DNA from: Verrucomicrobiota bacterium
GTDB taxonomy: Bacteria > Verrucomicrobiota > Verrucomicrobiia > JABWAM01
Assembly: GCA_023269615.1 (NCBI GenBank)
Contig: JAHFSY010000039.1
Location: 1-40,976, forward strand
Reading direction: 5' to 3'
DNA: 40,976 bases
Part shown: in pieces, positions 34,201 through 40,744 of the stretch
Numbering within the stretch: the first letter of the stretch is position 1
Layout of the letters: each line of letters opens with the position of its first letter
Translations under genes and position numbers: made by a program
The notes under the pieces: generated by a model
What the model was told of the DNA's origin: nothing
Database searches by the model: none
Seen by the model: only the letters and a program-made list of their open reading frames with translations

Positions 34201-35688
34201 CCACCGCTGGAGGAACCGGTCAAGGCGGCGATGATGCGCCTGACCACGGACAAGTCGCCCGTGGTGCGATTCGAAAGTTTCCGGTGCCTCCTCACACGGT
34301 TCGAGGAGGTGAACCTCGCGGATTTTGCAGCCGCGTTGGAATCGCTGCCGGACCAGCAGACGGCTTTGCGCAAGGTCCAGAGTTTCGTGGAGAAAAATTA
34401 CAAGCTGCTCGGCAAGAGTTTTATCGCGCTGCTGCCTTACCTTGAAAAAAGTTCCAACGAAAGGAAGATGGCCGAGATCTATGCGCATTTCGGCGTCAGC
34501 CAGGATGAGGATGGCGAGGCCTCGCCGGCCCCCCCATCGGGAGATCGCTCCAGCCAGGTCAGCACCTATCTGAAGCCGGAGTCCCAGGTGGCCAACGCAT
34601 CGGGTGCTGCACGCAATCTGAAGGTGGTCTTTTTCAGCAAGCCGGGGTGTTCCGAATGTCTGCGGGCCAGGACCATCCTGGACGGGTTGAAGGAATCCTT
34701 TCCGGGGCTTGTCGTCGAGGAGCACGACATCAACCTGCGCGCCTCGACCACTTACAATGAGGCTCTCAGCGAGCGCTTTTCGGTGCCGGAAACCGTCCGC
34801 CTGGTCGCACCCGCGATTTTTTGCGGGGGTGGTTACCTGATCAAGAATGACATCTCGATGGATCGCCTGGGGCCGATGCTGGTCCGTGCGGGCGACGTGC
34901 CACTTGAGAAGTGGTATGTGGTTCCAGAAAAGGACCTCCAGTCCGCGACACAGGCGATTTCCGAGCGTTTCTCCACCATCAACCTGGGAGTGATCCTGCT
35001 CGCGGGCGCCCTGGATGGGATCAACCCGTGCGCCTTCGCCACCATCATCTTCTTCCTGTCCTATCTCCAGATCGCAAAGAAAACCCCGCGCCAGATCCTG
35101 CAGGTGGGAATCGCCTACATCGCCGGCATCTTTCTCGCATACTTCCTCCTTGGATTGGGACTGGTGGAGTTGATCTCACGATTGACGGTGTTGCACTGGG
35201 TTGGCCAATGGCTCAACCGCGCGATGGGGGTGTTCGCCCTGATCGTCATGGCCCTGAGCGTGCGCGATGGAATCCTTTGCCTGCGCGGGAAGGCCACCGA
35301 GATGACGCTCCAACTGCCGGGCTTCATCAAGTCCGCGATCCACGGGATCATACGGCGCGAGGTGCGGCAGAGCCGGTATGTGATCGTGTTTTTCCTGGTG
35401 GGCGCGGCCATTGCCTTTCTTGAGCTTGCCTGCACGGGACAGGTGTATGCGCCCACGATCCTTTTCATGCTGAAGAGCGGCAACAGGCTGGCGGTCCTCT
35501 ATCTGCTTCTCTACAACATCGCGTTCATCATTCCGCTCTGCGTGGTGTTCGGCCTGGCGTACTTCGGACTGAAGAGCGAGGCGCTCCTGAGGTTCCTGCA
35601 GGCCCGGGTCGCGCTGCTCAAGTTCAGCACAGCCATCCTCTTCCTGTGCCTCTTCCTCCTGCTCTTTTTTGGCCACAAGTTCCTGTGA
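31264..35688 (+). CDS. Thioredoxin-HEAT-glutaredoxin-CcdA fusion protein
   Basis: A 1474-residue envelope protein with an unusual domain chain. A signal peptide (RLLIGCCLALLAPGMADA) is followed by a thioredoxin-like domain with the redox pair C78-T-W-C81 and the cis-proline strand RGTPTIMFL (about 45-155). Next come many HEAT-type repeats (about 290-620 and 720-980), e.g. VRAAAVRSLKEVGSADIVKR, split by a low-complexity linker near 680-720. A glutaredoxin-like domain with C-S-E-C near residues 1129-1132 (FFSKPGCSECLRA) follows. The final part from 1241 is a six-segment CcdA/DsbD-type domain with NPCAFATIIFFLSYL and a second cysteine in ELACTGQVYAPTI. Electrons could pass from the cytoplasm through the membrane domain to the periplasmic thiol domains, as in DsbD. 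The start is GTG three bases after the DUF4159 stop; the end overlaps the amidase start by one base. Confidence 0.9.
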   Translation: MTRSFPNVRLLIGCCLALLAPGMADAAPASGSAPGPVKEKPAGVPMKISEWGSNLDEALLRAASEYRLTLVLFTKPQCTWCERLKAESLSNPDVGELLSYFVLVEVDIEEYPQLAEVYGVRGTPTIMFLASDGRVRLRLDGFVEKGRLIQALNDGLGVKASGPDSEKLHGLVRQLNSQKLPEEKWPDVMLALTSEKSREEIHDAVLQLKPFPKKELVKLLEDRRLVVRLGATDILEEVAGSDQGFDPWLDDVAGNKVALEKWSAWVASAGDSAAPSAVMSQEMVMSYLLDLVSEDRGRAVRASRMLERGGKEMLVTLKSFETEHTGLSQNARNKLREMRYSLMLPGVAGVDPSTQAHRLVFGNTDVRLKSIRDIATLGKRAVPVIRDFLDDRETMVRETAVDAMVAAGGRSVVPALEDLLKREKDTNVVFSVLHALGSVPSKRGLGILCSYLENADEDLVIVSLQSITDLKSKTAGESVGKCLGDSRWRVRVAALQAAGKLQLKELSGKVESMLADPDEFVRAAAVRSLKEVGSADIVKRLEPLFIKEDGLKGSIIEIVRSLNMDIPDGFSKALDGKDSDVLMDVVEKMGSADGRAFPILSKLARHPNADVSSAALAIIGQSGMKEVQYRKLAIETLRGSDRQKSLVLLKSLDLEDDIIKRYNPESRKVDLGSEGGAVKEAPKGEDLFDAFATAPKPAGPKSGKSKGSGDDLFSSFDAKDDSPGDPPALIEAVRNYLGRKDDPELVQEAARLMVKWGYVEGVPILINALPRLTAEQRSDVALSLGRMRRKQALPLFQVFLKDSAEDVRSETSGALLGTGADAACIDLVFSELVKKGSPLKPKDVQGYRLTQLPATVTGKPALRKWVLELLGNPHAETLQTLGLILLEKCWNDGDEPLAEKFIHSTVPWQRRAALYTLGRRSPARFAREINSIVEDPSEHVRLVLPGVYTEGEERWTNYVDENTMESEYNYNYRNELVKPPPLEEPVKAAMMRLTTDKSPVVRFESFRCLLTRFEEVNLADFAAALESLPDQQTALRKVQSFVEKNYKLLGKSFIALLPYLEKSSNERKMAEIYAHFGVSQDEDGEASPAPPSGDRSSQVSTYLKPESQVANASGAARNLKVVFFSKPGCSECLRARTILDGLKESFPGLVVEEHDINLRASTTYNEALSERFSVPETVRLVAPAIFCGGGYLIKNDISMDRLGPMLVRAGDVPLEKWYVVPEKDLQSATQAISERFSTINLGVILLAGALDGINPCAFATIIFFLSYLQIAKKTPRQILQVGIAYIAGIFLAYFLLGLGLVELISRLTVLHWVGQWLNRAMGVFALIVMALSVRDGILCLRGKATEMTLQLPGFIKSAIHGIIRREVRQSRYVIVFFLVGAAIAFLELACTGQVYAPTILFMLKSGNRLAVLYLLLYNIAFIIPLCVVFGLAYFGLKSEALLRFLQARVALLKFSTAILFLCLFLLLFFGHKFL

Positions 35689-37004
35689 TGAGTCTCCCGT
35701 GTTTCAGTTTTCGCCCGCTCGCCTCGACTGCAGCCGCCCTTCGAAGGGGTGAGCTGGAATTGACCGGGTGGTTGAATGAAATCTGTGATTGCATCGAGGA
35801 GCATGAGCCTCGAATCCAGGCCCTGTTGCCGGAAACGGATCGCCGCGGACGTTTGATGCGGGAGGCCATGAAGCTGCAGGCATTGTATCCGGAACCTTCC
35901 CGCCGTCCTCCGCTCTACGGCGTTCCAATCGGGGTGAAAGACATCATTCGCGTGGATGGGTTCGAGACGCGCGCGGGTTCGCGGCTGTCTCCGGATTTGT
36001 TTGCAGGCGATGAAGCGGCATGTGTGACCACATTGCGAAACCTTGGGGCTCTTGTCCTGGGCAAGACGGTGACCACCGAATTCGCCTACTTCGAGCCGGG
36101 TCCCACGCGCAATCCACATCATCTGGAGCATACTCCCGGTGGCTCAAGCAGTGGATCGGCTGCGGCTGTCGCGACGGGTTTTTGTCCATTGGCCCTCGGA
36201 ACACAGACGGTGGGTTCCACGATACGTCCCGCAGCTTTCTGTGGTGTGTTGGGTTTTAAACCGAGTTACGGACGCATTCCGATGGATGGAATCATTCCAT
36301 TTTCCAGATCGGTGGATCATGTCGGCCTTTTCACGCGGGATGTGGAGGGCATGCGGCTGGCCGCATCTCTTCTTTGTCATGACTGGAACGAAAACGGATC
36401 GACCTCCCCGCCGCCGGTGCTGGGTGTTCCCGAGGGACCCTGCCTCCGCAAGGCGTCACCCGAGGCTGCCGACGTATTTTCGCGACAGCTGGAAAAACTG
36501 GAGGCTGCGGGATTGGTGGTGCAGCATGTTGAGATGTTGCACGACGTGGAGGAAGTGGCTGCGCGTCACAAACGTCTGATCGCTTGTGAGATGTCCAAGG
36601 TGCATGAACCATGGTTCGTTGAGCATGAGGACCTGTATCGTCCGCGGACGATTGAATTGCTTCGCGAGGGAAGGGGTGTGGGTGCGGAGGAATGGGCCAT
36701 GGCTCAGGCTGGTTGTACGCGGCTCAGGATGGAGGTTGAAACCCAGATGAAGCAGGCGGGTGTGAACGTCTGGGTCTGCCCTTCGGCAGTGGGGCCGGCG
36801 CCCAAAGGGCTTGGTTCCACAGGCGATCCCGCGATGAATCTGCCATGGACCCACGCCGGACTTCCCGCGATCAGTCTGCCTCTCGGTTGGTCTGCCAGCG
36901 GCTTGCCGCTCGGTCTCCAATGTGTGGGAGCCCATGGGACCGACGAACAACTCCTTGCGTGGGCGGGAATGTTCACTGCCGCCCTCACCTCCGTGGAGAA
37001 ATGA
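35688..37004 (+). CDS. Amidase-signature family hydrolase
   Basis: A 438-residue enzyme of the amidase signature family, hydrolysing an amide of unknown identity in the cytoplasm. The Ser-cisSer-Lys triad can be placed: K84 in GVPIGVKDII, S153 in PGGSSSGSAAAVA and S177 in GTQTVGSTIRPAA; the 24-residue serine spacing is as in GatA. The family GFKPSYGRIPMDG block follows. GatA is unlikely because no gatB or gatC is beside it and the C-terminus is short. The ATG at 35688 overlaps the preceding TGA by one base, and its own TGA overlaps the pseudopilin ATG as ATGA, so it is tied to the MoxR cluster transcript, though a functional link is not evident. The frame extends upstream only inside the fusion gene. 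Confidence 0.9.
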   Translation: MSLPCFSFRPLASTAAALRRGELELTGWLNEICDCIEEHEPRIQALLPETDRRGRLMREAMKLQALYPEPSRRPPLYGVPIGVKDIIRVDGFETRAGSRLSPDLFAGDEAACVTTLRNLGALVLGKTVTTEFAYFEPGPTRNPHHLEHTPGGSSSGSAAAVATGFCPLALGTQTVGSTIRPAAFCGVLGFKPSYGRIPMDGIIPFSRSVDHVGLFTRDVEGMRLAASLLCHDWNENGSTSPPPVLGVPEGPCLRKASPEAADVFSRQLEKLEAAGLVVQHVEMLHDVEEVAARHKRLIACEMSKVHEPWFVEHEDLYRPRTIELLREGRGVGAEEWAMAQAGCTRLRMEVETQMKQAGVNVWVCPSAVGPAPKGLGSTGDPAMNLPWTHAGLPAISLPLGWSASGLPLGLQCVGAHGTDEQLLAWAGMFTAALTSVEK

Positions 37005-37777
37005 AGACGGACACGCTGCGATCCACGGTCCGCGGTTCTTTCACCCTGATCGAACTTTTATTGGTGGTGACCATCATCGGCATCCTTTCGGCACTCCTCC
37101 TGGCCGCTCTGCGGAGTGTCCGTCAATCAGCCTATAATGCCCGGTGCGTGAACAACGTCCGCCAGCTTGTGCATGCGGCTGTCATCTATGCCCAGGACAA
37201 CGATGATTACCTCCCTGGCTGGCCCGCTCCGTTTGACGGCAGCAATGATCCTAATTGGAATGTCCAGATGGCTTCCTACGTCGGAATCAAGACGAACATG
37301 ACCCTTTATTCCTCCTACGGCGTGCCGTTCGATTCCGTTTTTTTCTGTCAAGGCGTGAACAAGGGGCTTATTCCGGCCAATTTCAACGGCCACTACATGT
37401 ATGCGATGAATTTCCTGCTGCGCCTTCGTGGAGGCGGATATCATGACGGCAATCCTGGAGGAAGCGTGCGTTTGTCGGACATCCAGAATCATGCCCGGAC
37501 GATGGCATTCACGGAAAGCGGTCAGAACTGGTGCCCTTCGCAGGCAGGTGATCTGGACGTTGGATTTTTTGGGGCGGGTGCAAACGGCGACCGGGCGCAT
37601 GGCAACACCGGAATGATTCCGATTGCGTATCTGGATGGGCATGCCGAGTTTTGGGGCAAGCCGCCGACCTTCGCCGGGAACACCAATGCGGCATTGCCCT
37701 GGACGCACAATTCCTTCTGGGGACAGTTCAGCCAGGAAGTCGCGGCCGGCACAGGGAGAGGGAACTGGAACCCGTGA
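37001..37777 (+). CDS. Pseudopilin-like protein with prepilin N-terminus and H-x11-DG motif
   Basis: A 258-residue protein with a prepilin N-terminus: basic leader MKTDTLRSTVRGS, then FTLIELLLVVTIIGILSALL, Glu at +5, and Ser instead of Gly at -1. The C-terminal domain carries the His of RAHGNTG and, after 11 residues, DGHAEFWG, the same H-x11-DG spacing as in the pseudopilin at 13935-14768. Two tryptophan-rich segments (DDYLPGWPAPFDG, QNWCPSQAG) are seen. It is presumed to be exported, processed by a prepilin peptidase and held at the inner membrane. The ATG overlaps the amidase stop (ATGA), which fixes the start; upstream extension would run through the amidase gene. Confidence 0.92.
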   Translation: MKTDTLRSTVRGSFTLIELLLVVTIIGILSALLLAALRSVRQSAYNARCVNNVRQLVHAAVIYAQDNDDYLPGWPAPFDGSNDPNWNVQMASYVGIKTNMTLYSSYGVPFDSVFFCQGVNKGLIPANFNGHYMYAMNFLLRLRGGGYHDGNPGGSVRLSDIQNHARTMAFTESGQNWCPSQAGDLDVGFFGAGANGDRAHGNTGMIPIAYLDGHAEFWGKPPTFAGNTNAALPWTHNSFWGQFSQEVAAGTGRGNWNP

Positions 37778-37849
37778 ATGCTGGCTCCCATGAACAGTTT
37801 CTGGACACGCATGATGCGCGTGTAGTAAAAAACACGACACGACCATTTT

Positions 37850-39217
37850 ATGCCATCCATCCATTGCAAGAACTTTTCGACCAACCTCCTCGCCGTCATT
37901 CTCCTGATGTTCGCTCGTTCAGTGATGGCGGATGATCCGCCCGCTGTTAAAAATCCCAAGGATGAATCCGAGCGGTTGCGTGTTCTGGAGGACACCGTCC
38001 AGGAACTGAAAAAGCAAAACGAGGCGTTGCACAAGGAGCTTGGCCAGCTCAGGGAAAGGCAGGCTGATCTTGGGGTCAAGTCTTCGGACACCCCAAAGCC
38101 TTCGCCATTCGTGTTGCCGTGGGGCAAGGAGTCGAAACTGGTGTTGGGTGGATTTCTTCAGGCGAACGGGGAATTTGGAGACGTCTCCGCATTTGAAGGG
38201 CGCCTTCCCAATGGTCCGAATGAAATCAGCGACCGTATCCGCCTGCGTCGCGCACGAATCCATGTGAGCGGCGATTTTCTGGAAAACTTTGATTACAAGC
38301 TCGAAGGGGATTTTGAACAGGGTGATGGTCTTTCGAGCAGCCGGACCGCGTTTAGCGCGACGGATCTTTTCGCAAACTGGCACTCGTTTCCAGAGGCAAA
38401 CGTCAAGGTCGGACAGTACAAGGCCCCGTTCGGGTTGGAGCAGATCACTTCCGACACGCTGTTGTACACCGCCGAGCGATCCTTGGTGACAACCGCCATC
38501 ACGCCGGAGCGGCAGGTGGGCGTCCAGATCTGGGGCAAGCCCCTGGCGACGCTCTCGCCCGAACACAAGGACCTGGTCGATTATGCGGTGGGTGCGTTCA
38601 ACGGCAATGGACGGAACACGATCGTCAACGACAACAATGATTTCATGTACGTCGCCCGCCTGGGATTTCAGCCGTTTTCCGGCAAGTTGTTCGGCCAGGA
38701 TTCCAAGTGGCGGATCGGAGGCAACGGGCTCTATTCGCGTGACGCCGCCAACGTCAATTTGAGCCAGGCGGGAAACCTCAGCCTGCAACCGGACGGTTCC
38801 CTCATTCCCTTTTCAACCCACTCGGCCGATGAGCGCATCGCATGGGGGGTGGATCAAACCCTGGCCATCGGGCCCTTCGATCTCATTGCGGAGTTCATGC
38901 AGGAGAGAATCACCTCCACGGCGATCGGCTCGGGTTTCCGTGATTTTACGAGCAAAGGGTATTACGTTCAGGGGAGCTATTTTTTTTGTGACCGGAAGTT
39001 CCAGGTTGTTTCCAAGTGGGAGACCTTCGATCCCGGGCAGGCCGCCAGCGATGACATCAGCTCGATCACCGGGGGACTCAACTACTACATCAAAGGCGAC
39101 AACCTCAAGTTGATGCTGGATTACGTCCACACCTGGTCCGAATTTCGGAAGCAAAATCTCCGCTTTGGCCGCGATGAGTTCGATGAAGTCCTGATGCGCT
39201 TTCAACTGCTCTTTTAG
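37850..39217 (+). CDS. OprO/OprP-type outer-membrane porin
   Basis: A 455-residue outer-membrane beta-barrel of the phosphate-selective porin O/P family. The N-terminus has a hydrophobic export signal (LLAVILLMFARSVMA, cleavage near residue 27), then a coiled-coil stretch ERLRVLEDTVQELKKQNEAL (about 41-60), as in trimeric porins that bind peptidoglycan. The barrel begins near KLVLGGFLQANGEFGD. The family segment RIRLRRARIHVSGDFLENFD and the later ANVKVGQYKAPFGLEQ are typical. It ends with a phenylalanine (LMRFQLLF), the usual C-terminal signal for barrel insertion. It lies 72 bases after the pseudopilin gene and may have its own promoter. Phosphate or polyphosphate selectivity is not provable here. 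Confidence 0.9.
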   Translation: MPSIHCKNFSTNLLAVILLMFARSVMADDPPAVKNPKDESERLRVLEDTVQELKKQNEALHKELGQLRERQADLGVKSSDTPKPSPFVLPWGKESKLVLGGFLQANGEFGDVSAFEGRLPNGPNEISDRIRLRRARIHVSGDFLENFDYKLEGDFEQGDGLSSSRTAFSATDLFANWHSFPEANVKVGQYKAPFGLEQITSDTLLYTAERSLVTTAITPERQVGVQIWGKPLATLSPEHKDLVDYAVGAFNGNGRNTIVNDNNDFMYVARLGFQPFSGKLFGQDSKWRIGGNGLYSRDAANVNLSQAGNLSLQPDGSLIPFSTHSADERIAWGVDQTLAIGPFDLIAEFMQERITSTAIGSGFRDFTSKGYYVQGSYFFCDRKFQVVSKWETFDPGQAASDDISSITGGLNYYIKGDNLKLMLDYVHTWSEFRKQNLRFGRDEFDEVLMRFQLLF

Positions 39218-39247
39218 TGATGTGTCTCTCAAATACTGGCATTATAT

Positions 39248-39310
39248 TTGTAGGGCAAGCGGCCCGCTTGCCGTTCCGATCGGAAGGCAACGGGGCCCGT
39301 TGCCCTACAA
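39248..39310. repeat. 63-bp intergenic palindrome
   Basis: TTGTAGGGCAA at the left end pairs exactly with TTGCCCTACAA at the right end. Between them GCAAGCGGCCCGCTTGC and GGCAACGGGGCCCGTTGCC are themselves palindromic, and the centre TTCCGATCGGAA is a perfect palindrome. It lies just after the porin gene, in the convergent space before the ferredoxin gene. It could stop transcription from the porin side, but it lacks a T-run; a dispersed repeat is as likely. Confidence 0.8.
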
Positions 39311-39398
39311 AATACTTCCAGTCAAACCTGAGACAATACACTGGCCTGCAATTCCCACCAGTTTTTGTGGGAGGCGACCGTTGCTGAAGCGGAGCGTG

Positions 39399-39514
39399 CA
39401 GGGCTTACGCATTTGGAATCGGCTTGTCCTTCTTGTGTCTCTTGCGCCTTTTGGTGGCCATTTTCCGTGTGCCGAACAGACGGATTGGCCGCAAAGAGGC
39501 ACAAAAAGCACAAG
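39399..39514. mobile_element. Truncated copy of the short CAGGGCTTACGC element
   Basis: From CAGGGCTTACGCATTTGGAA onward this segment aligns without gaps to 18396-18511, with six differences by eye over 116 bases. It includes the whole inner hairpin, ending in GGCACAAAAAGCACAAG. The right terminal inverted repeat is absent; the sequence diverges at GTAGGG. As in the copy at 18396, AAGCGG stands a few bases upstream of the left end. No gene is inside. Confidence 0.75.
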
Positions 39515-39535
39515 GTAGGGAGCAAGTCAATCCTC

Positions 39536-39883
39536 TCACCAAAACCTCCACCATGGACGTTTTGAACTGTGGCAGCATGATGTTTCGGGAGCTTTCGTTG
39601 TCAAATGCTTCGCTGGATCATAGGGAGGGACACCTGTCCAATCGTGTTTGTCGCCATCCGCAAAAATGGCATCCGTACAACAACCCTCTGATGCTTCACG
39701 ACAAGCTGCCTCTTCTTCATGTGTGGTTGGTTGCTTTTTGACATACGAGTAGCCGCCTTGATCATTTCTTCCAAAGTTGTTTGGAGCAGTTTCTCGACAG
39801 AGATCACAGTCCAGGCACTGGTTGATGACGTAAAACTTGCCAGGCACATTGTCAGCATGGCGTTCTTTGAAGCTGGCATTCAT
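39536..39883 (-). CDS. Small ferredoxin (single Fe-S cluster)
   Basis: A 115-residue soluble electron carrier. Cysteines C23, C26 and C29 (QCLDCDLCRE) and a distant C68 in EGCCTDAI fit a single [4Fe-4S] or [3Fe-4S] cluster of the Fer4-type monocluster ferredoxins; C61 could form a disulfide. The N-terminus MNASFKERHADNVPGKFYVI is typical of the group. The tail is unusual: HSSKRPWWRFW, basic and tryptophan-rich, possibly a membrane or partner contact. The start at 39883 is chosen for that N-terminus; the frame is open farther upstream over the small membrane protein gene but has no sense there. It follows that gene by 14 bases on the same strand. The redox partner is unknown. Confidence 0.9.
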   Translation of the reverse strand: MNASFKERHADNVPGKFYVINQCLDCDLCRETAPNNFGRNDQGGYSYVKKQPTTHEEEAACREASEGCCTDAIFADGDKHDWTGVPPYDPAKHLTTKAPETSCCHSSKRPWWRFW

Positions 39884-39897
39884 GTTCTGCTTGATGG

Positions 39898-40110
39898 TTA
39901 AGGTGACAGCTTTCGCTGCTGTGCCTGCTCTTGGGTGGATCGAATGGCGTGGTTCATTGAATTCATGAGAAATATTTCGAGCCCGATCATCCCTGCAACC
40001 ATGAGCGCCCACACCGATGCGGCCTTCCACTGCTTGCGGTCGGCATGGTAAGCCGCGCCGAACATGAACGCCAGAGCCAGCAGGGGCGGTATTGAAAAGA
40101 GCAGTGTCAT
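39898..40110 (-). CDS. Small two-segment membrane protein
   Basis: Unrecognised 70-residue protein. It has two hydrophobic stretches, LLFSIPPLLALAFMFGAAY (about 3-21) and AASVWALMVAGMIGLEIFLM (about 30-49), joined by a short charged loop (HADRKQWK), and ends in a polar tail (STQEQAQQRKLSP). It is likely an inner-membrane hairpin protein. It lies 14 bases before the ferredoxin start on the same strand, so the two may be co-transcribed and could work together as a small redox unit, an inference from adjacency only. Upstream, 40111-40324 shows no gene. Confidence 0.65.
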   Translation of the reverse strand: MTLLFSIPPLLALAFMFGAAYHADRKQWKAASVWALMVAGMIGLEIFLMNSMNHAIRSTQEQAQQRKLSP

Positions 40111-40324
40111 GGGGTGAATGAGCGATGACCGTCTTCAAGTGCGAACGGTAGTGCATCACGTCCGATGATTCAAGAGAATGGGACGAATGACGGCGTTTTT
40201 GCTCCAAGCGGACCCGGGCGGACCGTCAAGTTCTGGGAGGGCTGAACGTATCGTTGAAGACGCTTTCCTCTTGATGCAACACTTTGGGTCGCAGTAGTAT
40301 CGCGCTCTGAAATTCGAGTGGATC

Positions 40325-40400
40325 GGGGATATAGCTCAGCTGGTAGAGCGTCTCGTTCGCAATGAGAAGGTCAGGGGTTCGAATCCCCTTATCTCCACCA
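40325..40400 (+). tRNA. tRNA-Ala (anticodon CGC)
   Basis: A 76-base cloverleaf can be folded completely. The acceptor stem GGGGATA/TATCTCC contains the G3:U70 pair that identifies alanine tRNAs. The D stem is GCTC/GAGC, the anticodon stem TCTCG/TGAGA with loop TTCGCAA (anticodon CGC, reading GCG), and the T stem AGGGG/CCCCT with loop TTCGAAT. The terminal CCA is encoded at 40398-40400. A short hairpin follows directly. Confidence 0.97.
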
Positions 40401-40404
40401 TCCC

Positions 40405-40425
40405 AAGCCGCGTGTCTCGCGGCTT
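40405..40425 (+). terminator. Hairpin downstream of tRNA-Ala
   Basis: AAGCCGCG (40405-40412) and CGCGGCTT (40418-40425) form a perfect 8-bp stem with a TGTCT loop, starting 4 bases after the tRNA. The following bases are AT-rich (GAATTTCAAAT) but without a T-run. A second, AT-only inverted repeat, AATTTCAAAT/ATTTGAAATT, lies at about 40427-40451. A terminator or processing hairpin for the tRNA is likely. Confidence 0.6.
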
Positions 40426-40534
40426 GAATTTCAAATCTCAAATTTGAAATTTCAAATCATCGGCCTCCAGCAGGCCGTCCGGGGGCGCTATCAACGTGGT
40501 TGCATCAGCCGCGGTTTGGAGCTAGGTTTCAACC

Positions 40535-40744
40535 ATGAGCACGACGCAGGAGATTGCGCAGGCGATTCACAGCTTGGACAACCAGGAAGTTCAGAAACTT
40601 GCCCGGCTGATGGATGAGGAATGCCGATCGCGGGGCATTCAAATCGAGTGGCCCAAGCCGCGTGATTTCTCCCCGGAACAGGTGGAATCCTGGTTGCGGG
40701 AGGATGCCGCCGACGCGAAGGCGTTGAGGACGAAGCTGGCTTGA
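40535..40744 (+). CDS. Probable VapB-like antitoxin
   Basis: A 69-residue protein of the small antitoxin kind that precedes PIN-domain toxins: MSTTQEIAQAIHSLDNQEVQ begins a helical N-terminal half, and the C-terminal half (PRDFSPEQVESWLREDAADA) would wrap the toxin. I see no clear AbrB or ribbon-helix-helix DNA-binding motif. Its TGA overlaps the TTG start of the PIN gene, the tight coupling usual in toxin-antitoxin pairs. It lies 134 bases after tRNA-Ala. The antitoxin role is inferred from size and neighbour. Confidence 0.75.
   Translation: MSTTQEIAQAIHSLDNQEVQKLARLMDEECRSRGIQIEWPKPRDFSPEQVESWLREDAADAKALRTKLA

Noticed and set aside
37812..37830. ACACGC-N7-GCGTGT inverted repeat between the pseudopilin and porin genes, as a terminator
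   Set aside because: Short arms and no T-run follow; it may be chance and is not called.
40226..40441. Minus-strand open frame of 71 codons with GIRTPDLLIANETLYQLSYIPD
   Set aside because: It is the antisense reading of the tRNA-Ala gene, a known source of false protein predictions.
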